Assembly (NCBI GenBank): GCA_030813035.1
Contig: JAUSTV010000004.1
DNA: 64,000 nucleotides
Direction: 5' to 3' (one strand)
From: Bacillus_BA fengqiuensis
GTDB taxonomy: Bacteria; Bacillota; Bacilli; Bacillales; Bacillaceae_H
The notes below the pieces were generated by a model. The model searched no databases, was not told the DNA's origin, and saw only the letters and a program-made list of their open reading frames with translations. The position numbers and the translations under genes were made by a program. How positions within the stretch are numbered: the stretch's first letter is position 1; each line of letters opens with the position of its first letter. Of this stretch, positions 1-6,842 are shown piece by piece.

Positions 1-1031
1 GCATATTCACTTGTCAAAGCCGTGGAAGTCGCATCGAATTCCCCGCGTTGATAGAAGATTTGTACGACCTCTTCCATCAGCAGCACCATTCCGGTCACGG
101 TAGGCGCCACAAACAGGAACATAAAAGAAAGGCCTTTTTCGATTCCTTGCTTGAATAAGTCCATTTTTTGCTCCGTTTTTGCCTGTGCTAAAAGCGGGAA
201 AATGATCGTGGCAATCGTGACGCCAAAAATGGCTTGTGGAATGTTGACGAGACGGAATGCATAGTTCAAGTTGGCTACGACCCCTTCCTCCAAACGAGAA
301 GAAAAGATGGTGTTAATGAGCAAGTTCACTTGTCCTACCGCAATCGTCAATCCAACCGGCAAGAAAATCAGATAAAAGGAAGATACCTCACGCTTGTCCA
401 TCGGCTGCTTCCAATTCATGAATTGACCGGGTTTCAAGTAAATCAATTTAATGAGGAGCGAAATGATCGTTCCCACAAAATACCCGAGAGCGGCAGAATA
501 AATGCCGAGACGATCATGAAATAAAATGGTGCCTCCAATGGTCGCAAGCACGACACTCGTCTGGGAAAACGTCGAAAAGGAGAACTTTCTCTGCGCATCG
601 AAATATCCTTCATATACCGCATTGATTCCTACCAGGAAAACGGAAGCGAAGTAAATGACGGCCGTCCACACAGCCACATCCATGGCCTCCGGCTTCGGAT
701 AGACAACCGGAATGATAAAAGGAGAAAGAATCATCCCTATAATCGTGGCAGCAAGAGAAATCCAAAACGTTCCCTTGACGATATTCGTTAAATGGGAAAA
801 GCCTTGACCAAGCGCATTGTATTTATAATAACTCGGCAAAAAAGCTTCCTTCATCCCTGTCAGCATAAATAAAATGAGCGTATTCGGAATGATCATGGCC
901 GCTAAATAGGCATCCGCTTCATGGGATGAACCGAAATAGTTGGCGATGACAAGATCACGCAGCATACTCGAAAATTTCAGCACAAAGGTTGAAATAATTA
1001 ACAAAATACTGGCTAATCGTAACTTTGACAT
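1..1031 (-). CDS. murJ: MurJ/MviN-family lipid flippase, 3' end outside window
   Basis: Integral membrane protein of the MOP exporter superfamily, probably the MurJ type that flips lipid-linked wall precursors. Reading the minus strand from the ATG at 1031 gives an open frame to the window edge, with N-terminus MSKLRLASILLI and a MurJ-like segment GSSHEADAYLAA. Many hydrophobic segments follow, and near the edge comes FYQRGEFDATST, which resembles the conserved FERGAF-type motif of MviN. About 343 codons are present, so roughly two thirds of a typical 500-residue protein. It starts 11 bp after the WecG/TagA gene and is likely co-transcribed with it. That context would also fit a flippase for a WecG-derived polymer rather than for lipid II; the sequence does not decide between them. 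Confidence 0.8.
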   Translation of the reverse strand, partial: MSKLRLASILLIISTFVLKFSSMLRDLVIANYFGSSHEADAYLAAMIIPNTLILFMLTGMKEAFLPSYYKYNALGQGFSHLTNIVKGTFWISLAATIIGMILSPFIIPVVYPKPEAMDVAVWTAVIYFASVFLVGINAVYEGYFDAQRKFSFSTFSQTSVVLATIGGTILFHDRLGIYSAALGYFVGTIISLLIKLIYLKPGQFMNWKQPMDKREVSSFYLIFLPVGLTIAVGQVNLLINTIFSSRLEEGVVANLNYAFRLVNIPQAIFGVTIATIIFPLLAQAKTEQKMDLFKQGIEKGLSFMFLFVAPTVTGMVLLMEEVVQIFYQRGEFDATSTALTSEY

Positions 1032-1042
1032 ACGAAAACCTT

Positions 1043-1750
1043 CTACCCTTTAATGACTTTAATTAAGAATTTCGGTAAAATCAACTGTCTTTTCCAGCGC
1101 CACGGCTCTTTCAACAATCGGTAGAACCATTCCAACCCAAGCTTTTGGAAGAAAGCAGGGGCACGGTTTAAACGGCCGGATATGACATCAAAAGACCCTC
1201 CCACTCCCTGATACACATAAGGAGCGAGCTTCTCTTTATGTTCGATGATCCAGTTTTCCTGCGCCGGGCTTCCCAATGCGACGAAGATGATTTCGGCTCC
1301 TGAAGCATTGATGGTATCTGCGATGACCTTCTCATCCTTTTCATAGCCATGGAGCGTGCCGGTGATTTGGATGCCGGGGAACATTTCCTCCAGCTTTACC
1401 TTCGCTTCATCGACAATGCCTGGCTTGGCACCGTAAAGAAAAATCTTTTTTTGATGGATGGCCGCTTCTTTACAAAGCTGAAGCATCATATCGATCCCCG
1501 TCACACGCTGGCGAATGCTCCCGCCTTTGAGCATGGACGCGATAATGACTCCTATCCCATCAGGAATTTGATAGGTTGCGGAGTTCAATAATTGACGCAG
1601 GCTCTCATCTTGCTGGGCTTTCATGATTTTTTCAGGGTTAATGGCAACGATAAAAGCGTTTCGCTTTTCCTCAATGTCCGCTAACAAACGGGCTGTCAGC
1701 TGTTCATACGTTTCACCGCAAACATCTATCCCTAAGATGTTTTCTTTCAT
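1043..1750 (-). CDS. WecG/TagA/CpsF family glycosyltransferase
   Basis: Transfers N-acetylmannosamine (TagA) or N-acetylmannosaminuronate (WecG) from its UDP donor to undecaprenyl-PP-GlcNAc at the inner membrane face. It has 235 residues, the usual length. Family motifs seen are INPEKIMKA near residue 38, the PDGIGVI segment near 64 that carries the catalytic Asp of this family, and ALGSPAQENWI in the C-terminal half. The basic C-terminus (EPWRWKRQLILPKF) is typical of the membrane-binding tail. It precedes murJ by 11 bp and follows wecC, from which it is separated by a hairpin at 1856-1900. A UDP-ManNAc dehydrogenase next door favours UDP-ManNAcA as donor, but TagA-type specificity cannot be excluded. 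Confidence 0.85.
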   Translation of the reverse strand: MKENILGIDVCGETYEQLTARLLADIEEKRNAFIVAINPEKIMKAQQDESLRQLLNSATYQIPDGIGVIIASMLKGGSIRQRVTGIDMMLQLCKEAAIHQKKIFLYGAKPGIVDEAKVKLEEMFPGIQITGTLHGYEKDEKVIADTINASGAEIIFVALGSPAQENWIIEHKEKLAPYVYQGVGGSFDVISGRLNRAPAFFQKLGLEWFYRLLKEPWRWKRQLILPKFLIKVIKG

Positions 1751-1855
1751 TTAATCACCTATTCAAAAGAGTTATCATAACGGATTCTGTTACTTGTCGT
1801 ATCAGTTAATAAAGAACGTCTCCGCTTGCACGTCCTGTAGGTCGAAAAACAGGCT

Positions 1856-1900
1856 AACTCATTGGACATGGATGGCATTTCCCCCCCTGTCCAATGAGTT
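1856..1900 (-). terminator. Terminator after wecC
   Basis: A perfect 13-bp inverted repeat (AACTCATTGGACA, 1856-1868, against 1888-1900) with a 19-nt loop begins 16 bp after the wecC stop. Read on the minus strand it is followed by AGCCTG and five T residues. It should separate wecC from the downstream glycosyltransferase transcript. Confidence 0.65.
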
Positions 1901-1916
1901 ATGTGAATTCATATCA

Positions 1917-3200
1917 TCAAAATGCAGAATGCTTGGAATCTCCTAATAAAAATACGTCAAATCCGCTTTCTTCCCAATTGTGGCGGTCAATGCAGTTTTT
2001 CGTATCCACGATGACTTTTGTCCGCATTGGCCCTTCCACTAATTCAGGCTGAAGAGACTTGAATTCATTATGATCCGTTAAAATGAGGATGGCATCGGCA
2101 TGCGCGACCGCTTCCTCAAGATGCTGCGTTTGGCGCTCCAGCTTGTTTTCTTTAATATGCGGATCATACGCCGTGTAATCCATGCCAAGCTGTTCTAAAT
2201 GGTGAATGACGTCTGTAGATGGACTTTCGCGCATATCATCGATGTTTCCTTTAAACGCTAACCCCAATACCGCTACACGTCCATGCTGAATACCTTTTTG
2301 CTCAAAAATGTTTTTCACTTTTAACGCGGTATATTCCGGCATCGCATCATTCGTTTGACGTGCTAAAGAAATGATTTTCGCCAATTCCGGCTGCAATTCC
2401 ACTAAGAACCAAGGGTCGACAGCGATACAGTGACCGCCTACTCCCGGCCCAGGCAAATGGATATTGACACGCGGGTGATAGTTCGCAAGCTTAATGGCTT
2501 CCCACGCATTGACGCCGATTTTTTCACAAATTTTCGCGAGTTCATTGGCAAAGGCAATGTTGACATCGCGGTACGTATTTTCAATGACTTTGACCATTTC
2601 CGCTGTTGTCGCATCCGTCACATGAATGCTGCCTTCGACGAACGTTTTATAAAGCTCCACCGTCAGACGGCTTGATTCTTCGTTAATGCCGCCGACAATG
2701 CGGTCATTGTTCACTAGCTCTTCAAACACACGCCCTGGAATAACACGCTCTGGTGAATGGGAAATAAATAATTCCGTACCGAATTGCAGACCCGTTTCTT
2801 TTAAAACAGGCATCATGACATCTTCTACCGTACGCGGAGGAACAGTGGATTCCAAAATGATGAGATTTCCTTTTTTCACATATGGCACGATGGATTTCGT
2901 CGCTTCGCGCACATAGTTCAAGTTCGCCGTTTTATCAGCATTGATTGGAGACGGTACAGCAATGATGAAAACATCCGCTTCTTCGGGTGTTGTTGAAGCG
3001 GTAAAGTTCCCGCTGTCCACTGCTGAGTTCAATCGTTCCTGTAAACCATTTTCTTCTATATGAAGCTGCTTATTTTGGATCAGCTCTACTGCTTTTTCAT
3101 TCACGTCCACACCATGGACACGCAAGCCATGATTCGCGAACATTACCGCTGTTGGTAACCCTATATAGCCTAAGCCAACTACGCATAATTTCTTTGTCAT
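1917..3200 (-). CDS. wecC: UDP-N-acetyl-D-mannosamine dehydrogenase
   Basis: Cytosolic NAD-dependent four-electron oxidation of UDP-ManNAc to UDP-ManNAcA, the donor for enterobacterial-common-antigen-like and other wall polysaccharides. It has 427 residues. The N-terminal Rossmann motif is VVGLGYIGLPTA (residues 7-18), the catalytic cysteine lies in GVGGHCIAVDPW near residue 257, and the C-terminal UDP-binding domain has AVLGLAFKGNIDDMRESP. The HCIAVDPWF form of the cysteine motif distinguishes this branch from UDP-glucose dehydrogenases (compare GGSCFPKD in the neighbour at 3748-5067). The partner epimerase wecB lies far away at 48133-49284. Upstream are tandem hairpins and a dispersed repeat rather than another gene, so it is probably transcribed alone. 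Confidence 0.9.
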   Translation of the reverse strand: MTKKLCVVGLGYIGLPTAVMFANHGLRVHGVDVNEKAVELIQNKQLHIEENGLQERLNSAVDSGNFTASTTPEEADVFIIAVPSPINADKTANLNYVREATKSIVPYVKKGNLIILESTVPPRTVEDVMMPVLKETGLQFGTELFISHSPERVIPGRVFEELVNNDRIVGGINEESSRLTVELYKTFVEGSIHVTDATTAEMVKVIENTYRDVNIAFANELAKICEKIGVNAWEAIKLANYHPRVNIHLPGPGVGGHCIAVDPWFLVELQPELAKIISLARQTNDAMPEYTALKVKNIFEQKGIQHGRVAVLGLAFKGNIDDMRESPSTDVIHHLEQLGMDYTAYDPHIKENKLERQTQHLEEAVAHADAILILTDHNEFKSLQPELVEGPMRTKVIVDTKNCIDRHNWEESGFDVFLLGDSKHSAF

Positions 3201-3325
3201 TTCAAAAAATCTCCTTTGTATGACATGCCTAAGAATTTAAAACCTAAATGATATTATATCGAAAAACACAAAATCATGATAGCATTTATCTTAAAACATG
3301 AAAAGAATTTCCTTGAAGCCTCCAT

Positions 3326-3470
3326 CCATTTAGAAACTTCGACATGGTCAAAAAGCAACCATGTCAAAGTTTCTAGACCTAAGCGGATGACACCCCCCTT
3401 CGGGGTTGGCGCCATCCGCTTAGGTGAACCTTTGAAGGCAAATTCGGGATGTCTAGATAACCGTTTGTGA
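3326..3470. repeat. Tandem-hairpin intergenic repeat (copy 1 of 2)
   Basis: Two adjacent stem-loops lie upstream of wecC. The first has stem AAACTTCGACATGGT around an AAAAAGC-type loop; the second has a perfect 12-bp stem CCTAAGCGGATG with a C-rich loop. A tail reading ATGTCTAGATAACCG follows. A diverged relative with the same order of parts lies at 57577-57690. No protein is evident here. Confidence 0.55.
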
Positions 3471-3510
3471 ACTCGCTTTAATTAAATAAAAAAGTATCAA
3501 TTGACTAATA

Positions 3511-3652
3511 GTGTGTGTTCAAAAAGGACCGAGAAGTTCAAGGAAGCGTAGCTTTGAGCAACGGAACGTATGGTGTTAATACGTGAGTAGCGGAAAAGCA
3601 AGCTGACGTGGAAATTCGACGGTCATTTTTCCCGGACTTTTTGAACAACCTC
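3511..3652 (+). repeat. MITE/bcr1-like element A, copy 1 (short form)
   Basis: The 142-bp element starts GTGTGTTCAAAAAGGACC and ends GGACTTTTTGAACAACCTC, giving terminal inverted repeats of the TGTTCAAAAAG type. The 5-mer TAATA flanks it on both sides (3506-3510 and 3653-3657), as a target duplication would. The core contains AGAAGTTCAAGGAAGC and AATACGTGAGTAGCGG, shared with copies at 6363, 20336, 31851 and 40941. This copy lacks the CCACGTCCTGTGG hairpin of the long copies. It has no ORF. Confidence 0.85.
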
Positions 3653-3708
3653 TAATATAACAATGACTTTAAGGATATTGTTCCTAGTTAGAGGATAAAA
3701 TTTTCATT

Positions 3709-3753
3709 AAATAAGTTGAACATGGGCAAAAAACGCCCATGTTCAACTTATTT
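3709..3753 (-). terminator. Terminator overlapping the tuaD stop
   Basis: A perfect 19-bp inverted repeat (3709-3727 and 3735-3753) has a 7-nt A-rich loop on the plus strand, read as GTTTTTT on the minus strand. The stop codon of the UDP-glucose dehydrogenase (3748-3750) lies inside the stem. Confidence 0.7.
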
Positions 3754-5067
3754 ATGTGGATTTACTATAACCTCTTCCCGCCCAATGGACACATATGTGA
3801 TTGGATATCGCTTTGCTTCATCCGGACTATAGCAATTGCGGCCATCGAAGATGACGGGGGTTTTCATGTGTTCGACATATGCCGATAACGGAAGGGATTT
3901 AATCTGTTCCCATTCGGTTACGATGAAGGCCAAATCCGCCTCTTTCAAGGCTTCCGTCGGTGAATCGGCATACTGGATGCGGTCTCCATATCGGGCCTTA
4001 ACATGGGCTGAGGCAATCGGATCATAAGCCTGAACCGATACTCCCGCTTCCAACAGCTTATCAATAAGCAACAGCGATGCCGCTTCCCGGATATCGTCCG
4101 TATTCGGTTTAAAAGCCAGCCCCAAAATCGCGGCTTTCTTCCCATTAAGGGGACCCATCATTCGTTCCGCTTTTTCAAATAGAACTACCCGCTGCTGATT
4201 GTTGACTTCAATCACCGATTCAAGAAGGTTAAAACGGTAGTCAATTTGGTCGGCAAGCTGGGCCAGCGCTTTCGTATCTTTCGGGAAACAAGACCCCCCG
4301 TAACCGATGCCCGCATGTAAAAATTCTTTCCCGATGCGCTTGTCCATGCCGATGCCGTTTGCGACATCGGAAATATCGGCCCCTACGCGCTCGCAAATAT
4401 TGGCAATTTCATTGATGAAGCTGATTTTGGTCGCCAAAAAGGCATTGGCCGCGTACTTGATCATTTCCGCGCTTCGAATGTTTGTGATGACAATCGGAAG
4501 TCCAAACGGTTCATAAAGCTTTCTCATTTTCTCTCCCGTTTGTTCATCCTCCACGCCTAAGACAATCCGGTCTCCGTTAAACGTGTCATGGATGGCGGAG
4601 CCTTCACGCAGAAACTCCGGATTTGACACGATATCAACCTTGACGTTCTTACTTTTTTGCTGTTCGATCAACTTCTTGATATGGTCATTTGTCCCAACGG
4701 GCACCGTGCTTTTCGTGACGACCGTCACGTCTTGATTAATGTGCTCGGCAATCGCTTTTGCCACCGCCTCCACATATTGCAGGTTCGCGGACCCATCCGG
4801 TTTTTCGGGCGTTCCCACCGCTATGTAAATAACGTCCTTATTTTGATACGCTTCTTCTGCAAAAGATGTAAAATGCAGGCGTCCGGCTTCGATGTTTTTC
4901 TTCATTAATTCATCAAGACCCGGCTCATAGATGGGCGAAATTCCGTCTCTCATTCGTTGTACTTTTTGCTCATCGATGTCAAAGCATGTAACATGATAGC
5001 CGATATCCGCCAGGCATACCCCTGTCACAAGCCCTACATAACCCGTTCCTGCGATTGAAATTCTCAC
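3748..5067 (-). CDS. tuaD: UDP-glucose 6-dehydrogenase
   Basis: Oxidises UDP-glucose to UDP-glucuronate with two NAD+, the precursor of teichuronic acid and other uronate polymers. It has 439 residues. The N-terminal dinucleotide fold has IAGTGYVGLVTG, the catalytic cysteine is in GYGGSCFPKDTKAL near residue 260, and the C-terminal domain has AILGLAFKPNTDDIREA. The start is GTG at 5067, supported by GGAGG seven bases upstream. Its orthologue in B. subtilis is TuaD/YwqF; the closeness of ywqA/ywqB favours the YwqF position, but the two paralogues are near-identical in function. It lies downstream of gtaB, which makes its substrate, but two strong hairpins (5315-5410) separate them. Confidence 0.92.
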   Translation of the reverse strand: MRISIAGTGYVGLVTGVCLADIGYHVTCFDIDEQKVQRMRDGISPIYEPGLDELMKKNIEAGRLHFTSFAEEAYQNKDVIYIAVGTPEKPDGSANLQYVEAVAKAIAEHINQDVTVVTKSTVPVGTNDHIKKLIEQQKSKNVKVDIVSNPEFLREGSAIHDTFNGDRIVLGVEDEQTGEKMRKLYEPFGLPIVITNIRSAEMIKYAANAFLATKISFINEIANICERVGADISDVANGIGMDKRIGKEFLHAGIGYGGSCFPKDTKALAQLADQIDYRFNLLESVIEVNNQQRVVLFEKAERMMGPLNGKKAAILGLAFKPNTDDIREAASLLLIDKLLEAGVSVQAYDPIASAHVKARYGDRIQYADSPTEALKEADLAFIVTEWEQIKSLPLSAYVEHMKTPVIFDGRNCYSPDEAKRYPITYVSIGREEVIVNPHK

Positions 5068-5314
5068 ATTGTTCCCTCCAAACTGCCTCTTTTCATCACT
5101 TTTCCGCTCTTAAATGTGCTCCGCCTTAAAAAAGCCTTATAAGCACCAGGCAAGAACCGGTACACCACTTACCGGCTTTGCATTTCCACCATTTGACCTA
5201 CATGGATATAAAACTCTATATAAATTCACTTTAATTTTTTAACTTTACAATTGTTTTTGTCTTATTTGCGCCTTTCTGTTCTTACATCTTGAGTCAACTT
5301 ATAAAGGTTCTCGT

Positions 5315-5360
5315 ATAAGCGGTCGGCAAGAACCCGTAAAGGGTCTTGCCGACCGCTTAT
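5315..5360. terminator. GC-rich hairpin between gtaB and tuaD
   Basis: A long stem (ATAAGCGGTCGGCAAG with CTTGCCGACCGCTTAT, one bulge) lies directly beside the gtaB terminator hairpin, making a tandem pair. Similar paired hairpins occur at 26290-26365 and 22560-22698. Confidence 0.55.
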
Positions 5361-5361
5361 G

Positions 5362-5410
5362 CATAAATAACTGAACATGGATGTTCTTTATCCATGTTCA
5401 GTTATTTATG
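5362..5410 (-). terminator. Terminator overlapping the gtaB stop
   Basis: A perfect 21-bp inverted repeat (5362-5382 and 5390-5410) has a 7-nt loop. The gtaB stop codon at 5398-5400 lies inside the stem, so the last codons of gtaB are part of the structure. Confidence 0.7.
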
Positions 5411-6267
5411 TGTTGAAAATAGTTCAGTAAATCTTCGCGCAGATCTTCACGCCTTAACGCAAAATCAATCGTCGCCTTAATAAATCCGAACTTATCTCCT
5501 ACATCGTATCGAATCCCTTCGAAATAATAGGCCATAATGGATTGGGATGCGCTTAACTGCCTGATGGCATCCGTCAGCTGGATCTCTCCGCCCGCTCCCG
5601 GAGGCAGCCCTTCTAACACCCCAAAAATTTCCGGCGTTAATACATAACGCCCCATGATGGCATAATTAGAAGGCGCATCTTGAAGCTCCGGCTTTTCCAC
5701 AAGAGACTGGATTTGGAATACCCCTTGGTCTACTGGCTTACCTTTTGGAGCGACAATTCCATACTTCGATACCTCTTCATCGGCTACTTGCTGAACACCG
5801 ATCACAGAGCAACGATGTTTTTCATATACATCAATCAATTGACGCAAGCACGGCGTTTTCGATTGGACAATATCGTCCCCCAGCATGACGGCAAACGGCT
5901 CATCCCCGATAAACGTCCGCGCGCAATTGATCGCGTCGCCCAAGCCCTTCGGCTCTTTCTGGCGAATGTAATGGATATTGGCGAGATTCGAAATGGCTTG
6001 AATCTCCTTAAGGCGCTTCTGATTCCCTTTTTTTGCTAGCGTTTCTTCCAGTTCATAGGATTTATCGAAATGGTCCTCAATGGCCCGCTTGCCGCGGCCG
6101 CTAATAATGATAATATCTTCGATACCGGAGGCGACCGCTTCCTCCACGATATATTGAATGGTTGGTTTATCTACAATTGGAAGCATTTCTTTTGGCTGCG
6201 CTTTTGTCGCCGGCAAAAAACGGGTCCCCAGCCCCGCGGCCGGAATAATGGCTTTGCGAATCTTCAT
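5398..6267 (-). CDS. gtaB: UTP-glucose-1-phosphate uridylyltransferase
   Basis: Makes UDP-glucose from UTP and glucose-1-phosphate, feeding wall teichoic acid glucosylation, glycolipids and, through the adjacent tuaD, UDP-glucuronate. It has 289 residues, the family length. The N-terminal nucleotide-binding signature is AAGLGTRFLPATKAQPKEML (residues 10-29), followed by VEEAVASGIEDIIIISGRGK and, further on, AVMLGDDIV. The start ATG has AGGAG immediately upstream. It is preceded by about 570 bp of repeats and no gene, so it probably has its own promoter. The 3' end forms the terminator stem. Confidence 0.95.
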   Translation of the reverse strand: MKIRKAIIPAAGLGTRFLPATKAQPKEMLPIVDKPTIQYIVEEAVASGIEDIIIISGRGKRAIEDHFDKSYELEETLAKKGNQKRLKEIQAISNLANIHYIRQKEPKGLGDAINCARTFIGDEPFAVMLGDDIVQSKTPCLRQLIDVYEKHRCSVIGVQQVADEEVSKYGIVAPKGKPVDQGVFQIQSLVEKPELQDAPSNYAIMGRYVLTPEIFGVLEGLPPGAGGEIQLTDAIRQLSASQSIMAYYFEGIRYDVGDKFGFIKATIDFALRREDLREDLLNYFQHINN

Positions 6268-6303
6268 CTCCTGACTCCCCCTACTCGACTTTCACTTCTC
6301 TTT

Positions 6304-6349
6304 GCCCCGCTCTAACGGGCAGTAAAAATTCTCCACCGAATGAAGTTTC
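6304..6349 (-). repeat. GGAAACTTCC...TACTGCCCGTTA repeat, degenerate copy
   Basis: Read on the minus strand this gives GAAACTTC, a variable centre, then TTACTGCCCGTTAGAGCGGG. It matches the plus-strand copies at 21279-21323 and 22609-22652. Confidence 0.6.
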
Positions 6350-6362
6350 TCTTTATGTTTAT

Positions 6363-6631
6363 GTTCAAAAAGGAGGACAAAAAGGACCGAGAAGTTCAAG
6401 GAAGCGCCGCTTTGAGCATAAAGGAAAGCTTCTCACGATTCTTCATCGCACGCCGGAAAAGCGATTTTCTTTTCCAAGGAACGGAGCGTATGCTCTTAAT
6501 ACGTGAGTAGCGGAAAAGCAAGCTGACGCTGCCCGACTAAGAACCGCCACGTCCTGTGGCGAACGTCGGATCAGTACGTCCTGTACAAGTAAATTCGACG
6601 GTCATTTTTCCCGGACTTTTTGAACATCCTC
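6363..6631 (+). repeat. MITE/bcr1-like element A, copy 2 (long form with insert)
   Basis: It starts ATGTTCAAAAAGGAGGAC and ends CCGGACTTTTTGAACATCCTC. TTTAT flanks it on both sides (6358-6362 and 6632-6636). Relative to the copy at 20336 it carries about 65 extra bases after GCTTTGAG. It contains the nested hairpin CCGAC...CCACGTCCTGTGG...GTCGG at 6533-6569 and a second short GTACGTCCTGTAC stem. It has no credible ORF. Confidence 0.85.
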
Positions 6632-6697
6632 TTTATGATATATTATATTGAAGAAATTCCCACATGTATGCGAAGGGAATGTAAAGAACTTATTAAA

Positions 6698-6746
6698 GTT
6701 CGTACGTGCACACCGAAAGAAAAACCTTTTGGTGCGCATGTACGAA
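6698..6746. other. Hairpin upstream of ywqB
   Basis: An interrupted inverted repeat (GTTCGTAC-TGC-CACC against GGTG-GCA-GTACGAAC) has a 16-nt A/T-rich loop. It sits just upstream of a possible promoter for ywqB. Its role, operator or leftover terminator, is unknown. Confidence 0.45.
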
Positions 6747-6765
6747 CCTATCATACCAAAACCTT

Positions 6766-6795
6766 TTGTTGAATGCCATTTCAATCCTTTATAAT
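6766..6795 (+). promoter_or_regulatory. Candidate SigA promoter for ywqB-ywqA
   Basis: A perfect TATAAT at 6790-6795 is preceded by TTGTTG at 6766-6771 with an 18-bp spacer. The ywqB start follows 47 bp downstream. Confidence 0.45.
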
Positions 6796-6842
6796 GGAAC
6801 ATATACAACCGGAACGATACGAACAAAGCGGAGGCGTTACAT

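Noticed and set aside
3511..3652. Insertion sequence with transposase
   Set aside because: Element A has inverted ends and target duplications but is under 300 bp and has no ORF; it is at most a non-autonomous element.
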